A stretch of DNA of 41,104 bases from Sulfuricella sp. (GCA_028714315.1 JAQTMN010000020.1:1-41104); one strand, 5' to 3'. Counted from the stretch's first letter, positions 18,292-26,862 are shown. The notes: generated from the letters alone by a model not told the origin. Made by a program: numbers and translations.

Positions 18292-19434
18292 ATGGAAGCG
18301 GTCCAGGATTACCGGCAAGTTTCTTTTTTTCGCGGACTGAGCGGATTCGACTGGGTCTACGCGGCCCTGCTCGCCGCCGGCAGCGTCTACGCCTTCAACC
18401 TGTACGGCGGTTATATGGATGTCTACGAAAAAGGCATCCTGTTCCTGATCGCGGCGCTGCTTGTCGGCTTGGGCTGGTTCTGGAAGCCGGTGCGCATCCT
18501 GCTGCCGGCGGTGGCGCTGCTCGCGCTGTTCGGCGTCAGCCAGTACCACGGCGAACTGGCCCGCGCCGGCCAGGCGTTCTGGCTCAAATACCTGTTCGCC
18601 AGCCAGTCCGCCATCATGTGGATGAGCGCCCTGTTCGTCATGGCGACGGGCGGCTACTGGCTCGGCCTGGCGCTGCGCTCCGATTTCGTCAACCGCGTTT
18701 CCGCCGCCATCACCTGGAGCGCCACGGCAATGGGCCTGATCGGCCTCCTGGTGCGCTGGTACGAGTCCTACCTGATCGGCGCCGACGTCGGCCATATCCC
18801 GATCAGCAACCTGTATGAAGTGTTCATCCTGTTTTCCATCCTGACCGCGCTGCTTTACCTGTATTACGAGCAGTACTACGCCAACCGCCAGCTCGGCGCC
18901 TTCGTCCTGCCGGTGATCAGCGCGGCAGTCGCCTTCCTGCTGTGGTACGCCTTCGGCCGCGACGCGCAGCACATCCAGCCGCTGGTGCCCGCCCTGCAAT
19001 CCTACTGGATGAAGCTGCACGTGCCGGCCAACTTCGTCGGCTACGGCGCGTTCGCCGTGGCGGCGATGGTGGGCGTGGCCTATCTGTTCAAGAGCAAGGG
19101 ACTGCTGGCGAACCGCCTGCCGGACTTGGCCGTGCTCGATGACGTGATGTACAAGGCGATCGCCATCGGCTTCGCCTTTTTCACCATCGCCACCATCCTC
19201 GGCGCGATGTGGGCGGCGGAAGCCTGGGGCGGCTACTGGTCGTGGGACCCGAAGGAAACCTGGGCGCTGATCGTTTGGCTGAACTACGCGGCGTGGCTGC
19301 ATATCCGCCTGGTGAAGGGCCTGCGCGGCGCGATGCTGGCGTGGTGGGCGGTGGTCGGCTTGGTGGTGACGGTGTTCGCCTTCCTCGGCGTCAACATGTT
19401 CCTGTCCGGCCTGCATTCCTACGGCACGCTGTAG
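18292..19434 (+). CDS. ccsB: Cytochrome c biogenesis protein CcsB/CcsA (System II haem lyase subunit)
   Basis: This polytopic membrane protein of about 380 residues carries the haem-handling WWD motif, WGGYWSWDPKETWALIVW, at about 313-330, in a periplasmic loop between membrane segments. HVPANFVGYGAF and the final HSYG bring conserved histidines. The ATG at 18292 has GAAAGGA about 6 nt upstream; an ATG at 18286 forms an ATGA overlap with the resB stop and is equally possible. It is coupled to resB and forms the complete System II pair. Confidence 0.94.
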   Translation: MEAVQDYRQVSFFRGLSGFDWVYAALLAAGSVYAFNLYGGYMDVYEKGILFLIAALLVGLGWFWKPVRILLPAVALLALFGVSQYHGELARAGQAFWLKYLFASQSAIMWMSALFVMATGGYWLGLALRSDFVNRVSAAITWSATAMGLIGLLVRWYESYLIGADVGHIPISNLYEVFILFSILTALLYLYYEQYYANRQLGAFVLPVISAAVAFLLWYAFGRDAQHIQPLVPALQSYWMKLHVPANFVGYGAFAVAAMVGVAYLFKSKGLLANRLPDLAVLDDVMYKAIAIGFAFFTIATILGAMWAAEAWGGYWSWDPKETWALIVWLNYAAWLHIRLVKGLRGAMLAWWAVVGLVVTVFAFLGVNMFLSGLHSYGTL

Positions 19435-19506
19435 CAGGCAGGTTTTAGCGCGCACTGGCGTCATTCCCACGGAATGAGGAAGCCGATAAATCGACGTTCC
19501 CCTGAC

Positions 19507-19545
19507 GGTCATGGCGAACCGCAGCCCCGAATCATGAAACGGCGA
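19507..19545. repeat. Copy C of the dispersed ~39-bp intergenic repeat
   Basis: It starts GGTCATGGCGAACCGCAG and continues CCCCGAATCATGAAACGGCGA. It is closest to copy B (14525-14563) and similar to copy A (1033-1069). Just upstream is TCATTCCCACGGAATGA (19462-19478), a remnant of a dRS3-like palindrome. Confidence 0.6.
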
Positions 19546-19550
19546 ATTTT

Positions 19551-19595
19551 GTGGGTCAGGCTTTAGCCTGACTGTACGGCTGAAGCCGTACCCAC
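19551..19595. repeat. REP-like double hairpin between convergent ccsB and dsrS-like gene
   Basis: Outer arms GTGGG/CCCAC enclose two hairpins: TCAGGCT/AGCCTGA (19556-19571) and GTACGGCT/AGCCGTAC (19574-19591), each with a 2-nt loop. The cloverleaf-like layout is typical of REP elements. It lies where transcripts from both sides meet and may protect or end both. Confidence 0.7.
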
Positions 19596-19613
19596 AACCG
19601 CTCGGGTTTCGCG

Positions 19614-20771
19614 TTAACGGCGGCGCGTTGCCGCCGGCGTGAAGGGCACTCCCCGCAGCACCGCCAGTTGGCGCAGGATCGGAGTCGAAACCGGCTCCAG
19701 CTTGCGGCGCATCAGGGTGCCGGCAGCCGTGGTCCGCGCCAGCACCGGCGCCGCTACTTCCGCGTCCATGCGCGACAACGTCAGCATCGCGCGCACTTCC
19801 TGGCTCAATTCGGGCAGCGTTTCCAGCATTTCGCGCAGCATCGCCGGCCGATCCGCGCCGGCGCACAGCGCTTCGGCATCGGCCACGGCCGCCTCCGCCG
19901 TATTCCCGCCGTCCCGGCTCGGCGGGCGCACCGCCGCGAAATAGCCCGCCAGCACATTCAGCAACGCGTTTGCCACGTCCTGGTCGGCCGGACTGCGCAG
20001 CACTTCCTCGCTGATTTCGAGAAACGCCTGGCCGGGGCCGGAAAGGGCGCGTTCAAGCTGCGCGGCATAGGGATTCCCCCGCGCGCCCAGCGCCGCCAGC
20101 CGAGTCTGCCAAGCCTCGCAATCGGCGCGCGCGGCGCACGGCTCCGGCAGCGCGTCCGGCATGCGCTCGAGGAAGCCGACGTAGTAGGCGCTGTCGTGGC
20201 CACCCCGGCCCCACAGGCGCCGGCGGGCGGCCTCGTCGGCCAGGCCCGGCTGGAGCACGATGCGCACGGTGTCGATGATGACGTGGGGTTTGTTCTCGAA
20301 CGGCAAATGCTCGATCAGGAATTCCGCCAGGATCTTGCCCATGCCGCCCCGCACCACGCTTTCCCGTTCCAGCATGCGCCGCGCGTTGTCGGCGACCGGC
20401 ATGGCCCACCAGGCGCGGCGCGCCAGCTCGTCGGTAAGGCCGTTGGAATAGGCGACCGACACCACCGCCTCCGGCTCGCCCAATAGCAGCAGGCGGTCCA
20501 GCCCCTTGTCGCGCGCCTGCCCCATCCGCGTCCAGCGTTGAATGTAATTCGGGTAGCCGCCCGGCGAGCCGATGGCATGGCCTGCCAGCAGTTCGCGCAC
20601 CTGGCGCAGATACTGGTCGGCGCGCCCGGTCGGGTGAAGTTTGACTTTGGCTTCGCCGCGCGCGGTCAGGGCGTGGACGGTCAGGGTGGAATCGTCGATG
20701 CGGATGGCCTGGATTTCCCCGGCTAGGAGGACGTTGAGACGCAGGGCGTCTTCGGATGTGAGTTCGGACAT
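19614..20771 (-). CDS. dsrS: DsrS-like protein (sulfur metabolism associated)
   Basis: The 385-residue soluble protein has no signal peptide or membrane segment. It begins MSELTSEDALRLNVLLAGEI and contains HAIGSPGGYPNYIQRWTRMG, LTDELARRAWWAMPVADNAR and SAYYVGFLERMPDALP. I match these from memory to DsrS, the last gene of the dsr operon of Allochromatium vinosum, a cytoplasmic protein of unclear biochemical role in sulfur oxidation. It starts only 4 nt after the VWA gene, so it belongs to the MoxR-VWA-DsrS unit. No other dsr gene is in the window. A basic C-terminal tail (TRRR) ends it. Confidence 0.75.
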   Translation of the reverse strand: MSELTSEDALRLNVLLAGEIQAIRIDDSTLTVHALTARGEAKVKLHPTGRADQYLRQVRELLAGHAIGSPGGYPNYIQRWTRMGQARDKGLDRLLLLGEPEAVVSVAYSNGLTDELARRAWWAMPVADNARRMLERESVVRGGMGKILAEFLIEHLPFENKPHVIIDTVRIVLQPGLADEAARRRLWGRGGHDSAYYVGFLERMPDALPEPCAARADCEAWQTRLAALGARGNPYAAQLERALSGPGQAFLEISEEVLRSPADQDVANALLNVLAGYFAAVRPPSRDGGNTAEAAVADAEALCAGADRPAMLREMLETLPELSQEVRAMLTLSRMDAEVAAPVLARTTAAGTLMRRKLEPVSTPILRQLAVLRGVPFTPAATRRR

Positions 20772-20775
20772 GCGA

Positions 20776-22029
20776 TCAGTTTAGCTGTATGCGCTGGCCC
20801 CAGGGCACCGGCGCTTTCCCCTTGACCAGCCAGATCACCGGGTAAGGCGGTTCCGTGGCGGGAAAATCGCCTTCGGCATCGGTGAAATACAGCAGCATAT
20901 CGGGCTGGCACCCCTCGCTCTCGACCCAGCCGAACACCGGTCGAAAATCGGTACCGCCGCCACCCGGAAATTCGGCCGGCAGCTTGAATTCCTCCCACGG
21001 CTCGAAGCGCCACGGCCCGCCTTCTGCCAGCGCGCTGTCGCAGGCATGGAGCGTGACGCGGGCGCGCAGCTGGCCCTTGAGGGCATCGATCTCGGCGAGA
21101 AAGTCGGCTAGTTCCTCGCGGCTGATCGAACCGCTGGTATCGAGTGCCACCACGATGTCGGCCTGCGCGCTCCGGAGCGACGGCAGGATCATCGAGCCCT
21201 CGCGGCGCGAAGGCCGCATATAGCTGTAATCGTCGCGCGCCACCTGGTTCATGTAGCGGGCCAGCAGCATGCGCCATGGCAGTTTCGGCTGGAGCAGCTC
21301 GCCTACCATGCGCGCCAGCAACCCACCCAGCTTGCCTGCTTGCTGCGCCTGCTGGGCGGCGCCGGCGAGCCGCTGCTGCCATTGCGCGGCAAGGGATTCG
21401 CGCTCGCCCGCCGTCAGCGGCTGCGGCTGGGCCGCGCCGCGTGGGTTGTCGGTCTGTGGCTGTCCGGTGTTTTCCGGAGCCCCGCCTGGCTCGGCGCCAT
21501 CCCGCGGCTGCTGTCCCTGGCCGCCCTCGCGCTGTTCGTCGCCCTGCTGCTGGCCGCTGCTGGTGGGATCGACGTCCTCGCCGTCGTAGATGTGCCGGTC
21601 CATCGGCTGATCGGTGTTGTTGTCGTCGATGCAGGGGTAGATTTCCTCCGCCGTCATGCCCTCGAAGCTGTCCAGGATGAGCGCGCCGGGCGGCGGTTTG
21701 AGCCCGTCCCTGACCAGCAGCGGATTGACGGCGAAGTCGCAGGCGACATCCCAGCGCAGCCTGACGCGGTGCTGGCGCCGGTGAAAATGCGACAGCGCGC
21801 AGTGCAGCGCCTCGTGGGCGAGCACGAACTGGGTCTGCTCCAGGCTAAGCGCGGCGATGTAGTCGGGATTGTAGTAGAAACTGCGGGCGTCAGTGGCGGT
21901 GGTCTGGCACCACTTCGGATCGGCCGCCACCATCGGCAGGCGCAGCGCCAGAGCGCCGAGAAACGGCTTGTCCAGGATCAGCCGGGTGCGGGCGGCAGCC
22001 AGCTTGGTTTCGACGTCGGGGTTGGTCAT
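20776..22029 (-). CDS. HExxH/VWA-like domain protein (DUF2201-type putative metallopeptidase)
   Basis: This 417-residue protein has two parts. The N-terminal region (about 1-140) contains HEALH (H72-E73, H76), a zinc-peptidase-like HExxH, and WDVACDFAVN. A Gln/Gly/Pro-rich, probably disordered linker (about 150-210) leads to a VWA-like domain with a metal-site motif DTSGS (297-301). The layout matches DUF2201-type proteins. VWA proteins next to MoxR ATPases usually form a partner pair that remodels or loads cofactors into another protein; here DsrS, 4 nt downstream, is an obvious candidate target. Peptidase activity is not certain from the motif. Confidence 0.85.
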   Translation of the reverse strand: MTNPDVETKLAAARTRLILDKPFLGALALRLPMVAADPKWCQTTATDARSFYYNPDYIAALSLEQTQFVLAHEALHCALSHFHRRQHRVRLRWDVACDFAVNPLLVRDGLKPPPGALILDSFEGMTAEEIYPCIDDNNTDQPMDRHIYDGEDVDPTSSGQQQGDEQREGGQGQQPRDGAEPGGAPENTGQPQTDNPRGAAQPQPLTAGERESLAAQWQQRLAGAAQQAQQAGKLGGLLARMVGELLQPKLPWRMLLARYMNQVARDDYSYMRPSRREGSMILPSLRSAQADIVVALDTSGSISREELADFLAEIDALKGQLRARVTLHACDSALAEGGPWRFEPWEEFKLPAEFPGGGGTDFRPVFGWVESEGCQPDMLLYFTDAEGDFPATEPPYPVIWLVKGKAPVPWGQRIQLN

Positions 22030-22044
22030 GAGAAGCTAACTATA

Positions 22045-22113
22045 GCCACAAAAAGGCGCAAGAAACGCAAAAAACGGGAGGGTTCTTTTGTGAATTTTGT
22101 GCCTCTTCGCGGC
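22045..22113. repeat. Foldback repeat within the moxR-VWA gap
   Basis: The left arm GCCACAAAAAGGCGCAAG and right arm TTTTGTGCCTCTTCGCGGCC form an imperfect inverted repeat of about 69 bp. It is closely related to the element at 39232-39292. It fills nearly all of the 86-bp gap between two genes that would otherwise look like one operon. Confidence 0.65.
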
Positions 22114-22115
22114 CA

Positions 22116-23162
22116 TCACATCTCATACAGCATCAAATCGGACACCGCATTGGCCCATTTCGAGAATTGGGGAACGGTGAACAAATGCTGGCCGACCGCG
22201 CGGTGCATGTCGGACACCAGCATGATGCCCATCTCGCGCAGCGGGAAGCGGCTGGCATAGTCGAGAATGTGGCCGTGGATTTCGCGCGCGTTGGCTTCAT
22301 TCTTGGCGCGAATGGCGCGCCCGACCAGCGCGGACGCGACGGCATACTGGAGATCGACTTCGCGCGGCACCGCCACCGGCTCGCCGCGCAGGATCGCGTC
22401 CAGGTCGGGCATGCGGTCGAGGTTGTCGATGAAGGCGTGCAGTTCCAGCCCGGCCGCCGGGCCGACGCAGGATTGCAGGGTAGCAAGCAGCAGTTCCGGC
22501 ATGTCGCCGAACTTCTGCAGCGCGCGGTGGGCGAATTCCCACGAGCGCGGGCTGGGGAAAGCGACCGGATTGTGCGCCGGGTTGAAATCGAACAGCAATT
22601 CCGGCCGGAAGCGCAGGAAACCGATCAGCCGCTCGTCGATACCGTTTGCGTAAGCCCAGGCGACCCAGTCGTCCAGGTTGGCCTCGACTTCAAAATGGGA
22701 AAAGCGGTTGGCGAGCGGAGCCGGCATGGCGTAAGTCACGCCGCGATCACCCTGGCGGTTGCCCGCGGCGAAAATGGCCCAGCCCGGCGGCACCTCGTAG
22801 GCGCCGAGGCGCCGGTCCAGGATCAGCTGGTAGGCTGCTGCGGAAACGCTGGGCGGCGCCGAAGTAATCTCGTCCAGGAACAGGATGCCGTTTTCGCCAT
22901 GCCTTTTCGCATCCGGCAGCATCGCCGGCACCGCCCATTCGACGCGGTCCTCGACACGAAACGGAATGCCGCGCAGGTCGGACGGCTCCATCTGCGACAG
23001 CCGGATATCGATCACCGGCGCGCCGTGGTTTTTCGCCACCTGCTCGATGATCTGCGACTTGCCGACGCCGGGCGGCCCCCACAGCATGACAGGCGTGTGA
23101 TGGCCGTCGCGGGTGCTGAGGAACTCGCGGTTCAATACGGTGGAAAGCTGGGCTGGGCGCAT
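22116..23162 (-). CDS. MoxR-type AAA+ ATPase
   Basis: The 348-residue cytoplasmic ATPase has Walker A GPPGVGKS (29-36), Walker B ILFLDEI (D97-E98) and a sensor-1 region AIFAAGNRQGD. Family members (MoxR/RavA) act as chaperones together with VWA-domain partners, and the next gene is such a partner. Upstream on the minus strand is TAATAT, about 30 nt before the start, a fair -10. It is the first gene of the MoxR-VWA-DsrS unit. Confidence 0.9.
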   Translation of the reverse strand: MRPAQLSTVLNREFLSTRDGHHTPVMLWGPPGVGKSQIIEQVAKNHGAPVIDIRLSQMEPSDLRGIPFRVEDRVEWAVPAMLPDAKRHGENGILFLDEITSAPPSVSAAAYQLILDRRLGAYEVPPGWAIFAAGNRQGDRGVTYAMPAPLANRFSHFEVEANLDDWVAWAYANGIDERLIGFLRFRPELLFDFNPAHNPVAFPSPRSWEFAHRALQKFGDMPELLLATLQSCVGPAAGLELHAFIDNLDRMPDLDAILRGEPVAVPREVDLQYAVASALVGRAIRAKNEANAREIHGHILDYASRFPLREMGIMLVSDMHRAVGQHLFTVPQFSKWANAVSDLMLYEM

Positions 23163-23352
23163 GGGCGTTCTCTTGATTTAGACTTGGTTTAATATTATCA
23201 GAGTTTGGAAGGGAAAGGCCAGAGTGGGCAACGTTCAGCGGAGGGGGGCACACCCCTCGACTGCAAATCGGGGGAACAAAACATGGAATTTCATCTGGAC
23301 ATGACAGCCCGGCAATAACCAACAGGCATTGCGCCGTATGTGCCCGCACCTT

Positions 23353-23379
23353 GGTGCAATGCGCAGCGCTTATTGCACC
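23353..23379. repeat. Inverted repeat between moxR and hemL
   Basis: GGTGCAAT (23353-23360) and ATTGCACC (23372-23379) form a perfect 8-bp stem around GCGCAGCGCTT. It belongs with the terminator hairpin just after it. The remainder of 23163-23409 also has GAGGGG/CCCCTC pairing near 23240, but no gene. Confidence 0.5.
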
Positions 23380-23386
23380 CTACGAT

Positions 23387-23409
23387 CCCGGATGTCCATC
23401 CGGGTTTTT
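23387..23409 (+). terminator. Plus-strand intrinsic terminator at the hemL 3' end
   Basis: CCCGGAT (23387-23393) and ATCCGGG (23398-23404) with a GTCC loop are followed by TTTTT, which touches the hemL stop codon. The T-tract is on the plus strand, while both flanking genes are on the minus strand, so it either stops an unannotated rightward transcript or shields hemL from antisense transcription. Confidence 0.7.
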
Positions 23410-24693
23410 CTACTTCATTTCCGCGAAAACTTCCCCCGCCGCCCGGATCGTGCTGTCGATGTCCGCTTCGCTATGCGCCGCCGAAACAAAGCCCGCCTCG
23501 AATGCCGAGGGCGCCAGGTAGTAGCCCTTGTCCAGCATGGCGTGGAAGAAGCGGTTGAAGGCGACCTTGTCGCACTCCATCACCTCGGCGTAGCTGGTTG
23601 GCGGCGCGGCGCGGAAATACAGGCCGAACATGCCGCCGACCGCTTGCGCGGAAAATACGATGCCGTGCTGTCCGGCGGCGGCGGTCAGGCCATCGGTGAG
23701 CTTGCGGGTGGCGGCGGCGAGGCTTTCATAGAAGCCCGGCGCCTGCACCAGCCGGAGCGTGGCGAGGCCGGCGGCCACCGCCACCGGATTGCCGGACAGG
23801 GTGCCAGCTTGGTAGACCGGGCCGGTCGGGGCGAGTTTTTGCATGATCTCGCGCCGGCCGCCGAAGGCGCCCAGCGGCATGCCGCCGCCGATGACCTTGC
23901 CCAGCGTGGTGAGGTCGGGCTGGATGCCGTAGTAGCCTTGGGCGCATTTCGGGCCGACGCGGAAGCCGGTCATCACTTCGTCGAAAATCAGCACCGCGCC
24001 GTGCCGGGTGCACAATTCGCGCAGCGCCTGGAGGAATTCCGGCTTGGGCGCGACCAGATTCATGTTGCCGGCGACCGGCTCGACGATGACCGCGGCGATT
24101 TCGCTGCCGATCTGGGCGAAGGTTTCCGCCAGCATGGCGCTGTCGTTGTAGCCAAGCACCACGGTATGCGCGGCGGTTTCCGCCGGCACGCCGCCGGAGC
24201 TGGGCTGGCCGAAGGTGAGTGCGCCGGAGCCGGCTTTCACCAGCAGCGCGTCGGCATGGCCGTGGTAGCAGCCTTCGAATTTGATGAACTTGCTGCGGCC
24301 GGTGTAGCCGCGCGCCAGGCGGATGGCGCTCATGGTGGCCTCGGTGCCGGAGCTGACCAGACGCACCTGGTCCATGCCGGGCAGCAGGCCGCACAGGTAT
24401 TCGGCCAGTTCCAGTTCGAGCGCGGTGGGCGCACCGAAGGAAAGCCCGTCGGCGGCGGTTTCCTGCACCGTCCGGATGACGTCGGGATGGGCGTGGCCGA
24501 GGATCATCGGGCCCCACGAGCCGACGTAATCGACATAGGATTTGCCGTCCTCGTCCCAGACCATGGCGCCCGCGCCGCGCTTGAAGAACACCGGCGTGCC
24601 GCCGACCGAGCCGAAGGCGCGCACCGGCGAATTGACGCCGCCGGGAATGAACTGCTGGGATTTTTCGAAAAGCTGCTGGTTGCGTGAGGTCAT
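23410..24693 (-). CDS. hemL: Glutamate-1-semialdehyde 2,1-aminomutase
   Basis: HemL converts glutamate-1-semialdehyde to 5-aminolevulinate, the substrate of HemB, in the cytoplasm with pyridoxal phosphate. In 427 residues the PLP lysine is K266 ([17 protein letters not shown]), with [13 protein letters not shown] and [13 protein letters not shown] as expected. The N-terminal [12 protein letters not shown] is typical of the family. It starts 10 nt after thiE and is probably transcribed with thiD-thiE. C5-pathway synthesis from glutamyl-tRNA is implied. Confidence 0.97.
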   Translation of the reverse strand: MTSRNQQLFEKSQQFIPGGVNSPVRAFGSVGGTPVFFKRGAGAMVWDEDGKSYVDYVGSWGPMILGHAHPDVIRTVQETAADGLSFGAPTALELELAEYLCGLLPGMDQVRLVSSGTEATMSAIRLARGYTGRSKFIKFEGCYHGHADALLVKAGSGALTFGQPSSGGVPAETAAHTVVLGYNDSAMLAETFAQIGSEIAAVIVEPVAGNMNLVAPKPEFLQALRELCTRHGAVLIFDEVMTGFRVGPKCAQGYYGIQPDLTTLGKVIGGGMPLGAFGGRREIMQKLAPTGPVYQAGTLSGNPVAVAAGLATLRLVQAPGFYESLAAATRKLTDGLTAAAGQHGIVFSAQAVGGMFGLYFRAAPPTSYAEVMECDKVAFNRFFHAMLDKGYYLAPSAFEAGFVSAAHSEADIDSTIRAAGEVFAEMK

Positions 24694-24703
24694 GATTAAC
24701 GCC

Positions 24704-25348
24704 TTAATGCAAAGTATGTTGGGTGGGTTTTTCGAATAGCACGGCGATGCGGCTGGCGGCGGCGCGGACGTCTTCGCTGTCGAACAGCGCGGAAATCACC
24801 GCCACGGCGTCGGCACCGGCTTCGATCAGGGTGCCGGCGTTGTCGGCGGTGATGCCGCCGATGGCTACCACCGGAATCTGCAAGCATTGCTTCGCTTCGT
24901 GGAGCAGGGTCAGCGGCGCCGCCATCGCGCCGGGCTTGGTGGGTGACGGGAAAAAGCTGCCGAAGGCGACGTAATCCGCGCCTGCGGCTTCGGCTTCCAG
25001 CGCGCAGGGCAGATCGTTGTAGCAGGACATGCCGATGATCTTGTCGGGACCTAAAATCAGGCGCGCCTGGCGGATGCTGCCGTCGTCCCTGCCCAGATGC
25101 ACGCCGTCGGCACCGGTCAGGTCGGCCAGACGGAGGTCGTCGTTGACGATCAGCGGCACATGGTAGCGGCGGCACAGCGCGAGCAGTTCGCTCGCCTGCT
25201 CGTGGCGCAGGGCGGCATCGTTCCCCTTGTTGCGGTACTGCACCAGGCGGACGCCGCCCTCCAGCGCCCGTTCCAGCCGCTGCAGCAGGCTCGCGGTGTC
25301 GGCGGTTTCCGGGGTGATCGCGTAAAGGCCGTTAATCAGCGCTGTCAT
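24704..25348 (-). CDS. thiE: Thiamine-phosphate synthase
   Basis: ThiE joins HMP-pyrophosphate and thiazole phosphate to thiamine phosphate. The 214-residue TIM-barrel protein shows [42 protein letters not shown] and [12 protein letters not shown], which bind the two substrates. The ATG at 25348 overlaps the thiD 3' end by 17 nt; a GTG at 25357 would add three residues. The overlap indicates coupled expression with thiD. Confidence 0.96.
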   Translation of the reverse strand: MTALINGLYAITPETADTASLLQRLERALEGGVRLVQYRNKGNDAALRHEQASELLALCRRYHVPLIVNDDLRLADLTGADGVHLGRDDGSIRQARLILGPDKIIGMSCYNDLPCALEAEAAGADYVAFGSFFPSPTKPGAMAAPLTLLHEAKQCLQIPVVAIGGITADNAGTLIEAGADAVAVISALFDSEDVRAAASRIAVLFEKPTQHTLH

Positions 25349-26162
25349 CGTCCTCACCGCGCGCCCAGAAAAAGCGGTCGGGGATGTATTGTCCCATGCC
25401 CGGACGGAAGCCGGCGTCGAGCGTTTGCCAGGTGAATTCCTGCGCTTCCTTGACCGCTTCGGGAAGATCGAGGCCGTGGGCGAGAGAGGCGGCGATCGCC
25501 GTTGCCAGGGTGCAGCCCGATCCGTGATAGCTGTTGGGCAGGCGCTGCCAGGTGTCGCTGCGCACCTTGCCGCGTTCGTCGTACAGGGTGTTGACCACTT
25601 GCTGCGTATTTTCGTGGGTGCCGGTGATCAGCACGAATTCGCAGCCCAGGTCGATGATGCCCTGGGCGCATTGGTCGAGGCGGAGTTCGTCTTCGCTGTC
25701 GAACTGGGCGATGCGGCGCGCTTCCAGGCTGTTCGGGGTGATCAGCGTGGCCTGCGGGATCAGCATTTCCAGCAGGGCGGCGAGCATGTCGTCGCTGGCC
25801 AGTTCGTCACCGCGCCCGGAGGCCAGCACCGGATCCAGGATCAGCGGAATATCGGGATAATCGGCCACCACCTCGGCGATGGCCGCGACATTTTCCACGC
25901 TGCCGACCAGGCCGACCTTGAACGCCGCCACCGGCATGTCTTCCAGTACGCAGCGCGCCTGGTCGGCCACCCATTCGGCTTCCATCGGAAAGATGTCTTC
26001 CACCCCCAGCGTGTCCTGCACCGTGATGGCGGTGACCACCGACAGCGGATGGCAGCCCATGCTGGCCAGCGTCAGGAGGTCGGCCTGCAAGCCGGCGCCG
26101 CCGCTCGGGTCGGTGGCGGCGAAAACGAGAACGATGGGGGGGGTGGCGCGCGGGTTGGGCAT
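25332..26162 (-). CDS. thiD: Hydroxymethylpyrimidine/phosphomethylpyrimidine kinase
   Basis: ThiD phosphorylates HMP and HMP-phosphate for thiamine synthesis. The 276-residue ribokinase-fold protein has FAATDPSGGAGLQADLLTL near the start, SVVTAITVQDTLGV, and the anion-hole motif NSYHGSGCTLATAIAA. The N-terminus (MPNPRATPPIVL) contains a run of eight C at 26136-26143 in the coding strand. I see no ribosome site before the ATG and no TPP riboswitch in the leader. It is divergent from the pilG operon. Confidence 0.95.
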   Translation of the reverse strand: MPNPRATPPIVLVFAATDPSGGAGLQADLLTLASMGCHPLSVVTAITVQDTLGVEDIFPMEAEWVADQARCVLEDMPVAAFKVGLVGSVENVAAIAEVVADYPDIPLILDPVLASGRGDELASDDMLAALLEMLIPQATLITPNSLEARRIAQFDSEDELRLDQCAQGIIDLGCEFVLITGTHENTQQVVNTLYDERGKVRSDTWQRLPNSYHGSGCTLATAIAASLAHGLDLPEAVKEAQEFTWQTLDAGFRPGMGQYIPDRFFWARGEDDDSAD

Positions 26163-26225
26163 GGGGAGTCAGGGCTTGGCGGGGAACTGGATGAAGCCCA
26201 GATTTTAACCTAAACGCAGGGAAAT

Positions 26226-26248
26226 CTCCTGGCATTTTGCGCCAGGAG
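26226..26248. other. Hairpin in the thiD/pilG divergent gap
   Basis: CTCCTGGC (26226-26233) pairs perfectly with GCCAGGAG (26241-26248) across a 7-nt loop. It lies about 65 nt upstream of thiD, in or near its leader. No T-tract follows on either strand. Confidence 0.45.
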
Positions 26249-26322
26249 GTGTTCGGGCACCAACGGGATTTGCCAATTTGGCGAGGGTCTGCATTAACTT
26301 AAATTAAGACTTCGAGATAAGG

Positions 26323-26351
26323 TGCTTTACCAAAAGGGGTTTTATTATACA
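26323..26351 (+). promoter_or_regulatory. Possible promoter of the pilG-chpA run
   Basis: TATACA (26346-26351) is a good -10. The hexamer 17 nt upstream, TGCTTT (26323-26328), is a weak -35. It would give a leader of about 80 nt before pilG. The surrounding AT-rich stretch (26290-26350) contrasts with the GC-rich genes and supports a promoter region. Confidence 0.45.
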
Positions 26352-26435
26352 ATGGCAAGCATATGTCCGATGAACGTGGGGGGTTAATCGCTCTTGCCGA
26401 GTGCAGAGCGCCCCCGAAAGAGTCTGGGGAGGTCA

Positions 26436-26834
26436 GTGGACGCAGGAACGCACGCCCTTGCGGGCATCAAGGTGATGGTGATCGACGACAGCAACACCAT
26501 ACGCCGCAGCGCCGAAATTTTCCTGGTCAAGGCGGGATGCGAGGTCATTCTCGCCGAAGACGGCTTCGACGCCCTCTCGAAAATCGCCGACCACCTGCCC
26601 GATGTTATTTTTGTCGATATCATGATGCCGCGCCTGGACGGTTACCAGACCTGCGCGCTGATCAAGAAAAACCCCAAATTCAAACTTACCCCCGTGATCA
26701 TGCTGTCCAGCAAGGATGGCTTGTTCGACCGGGCCCGCGGCAGGATGGTGGGTTCCGACGAATATTTGACCAAACCGTTTACCAAGGAAAGCCTGCTCAA
26801 GGCGGTGGATCAGTACACGGCCCAGCGCGTTTGA
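26436..26834 (+). CDS. pilG: Twitching motility response regulator PilG
   Basis: PilG is a stand-alone receiver domain that, when phosphorylated by the ChpA kinase, promotes pilus extension (known from Pseudomonas aeruginosa). The predicted 132 residues carry MVIDDSNTIRRSAE, the phosphoacceptor region VDIMMPRLDGYQTCALIKK, and KPF near the end. I chose GTG 26436, which has GGGGAGG just upstream (3-nt gap) and gives a length like known PilG. A TTG at 26394 in the same frame would add 14 residues. Confidence 0.93.
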   Translation: MDAGTHALAGIKVMVIDDSNTIRRSAEIFLVKAGCEVILAEDGFDALSKIADHLPDVIFVDIMMPRLDGYQTCALIKKNPKFKLTPVIMLSSKDGLFDRARGRMVGSDEYLTKPFTKESLLKAVDQYTAQRV

Positions 26835-26862
26835 GCAGTTAGTCGAAAAGGAGCAAAAAAAT

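Noticed and set aside
18148-19866. Minus-strand frame of 572 codons across ccsB and the dsrS-like 3' end
   Set aside because: It crosses repeats and the convergent gene end, with shadow-type composition.
26163-26300. TPP riboswitch upstream of thiD
   Set aside because: The conserved CUGAGA core and partner helices are absent; only a simple 8-bp hairpin is seen.
26163-26435. A rubredoxin gene between thiD and pilG
   Set aside because: Some relatives, as I recall, have one in this place, but no CxxC...CxxC pattern is seen on either strand here.
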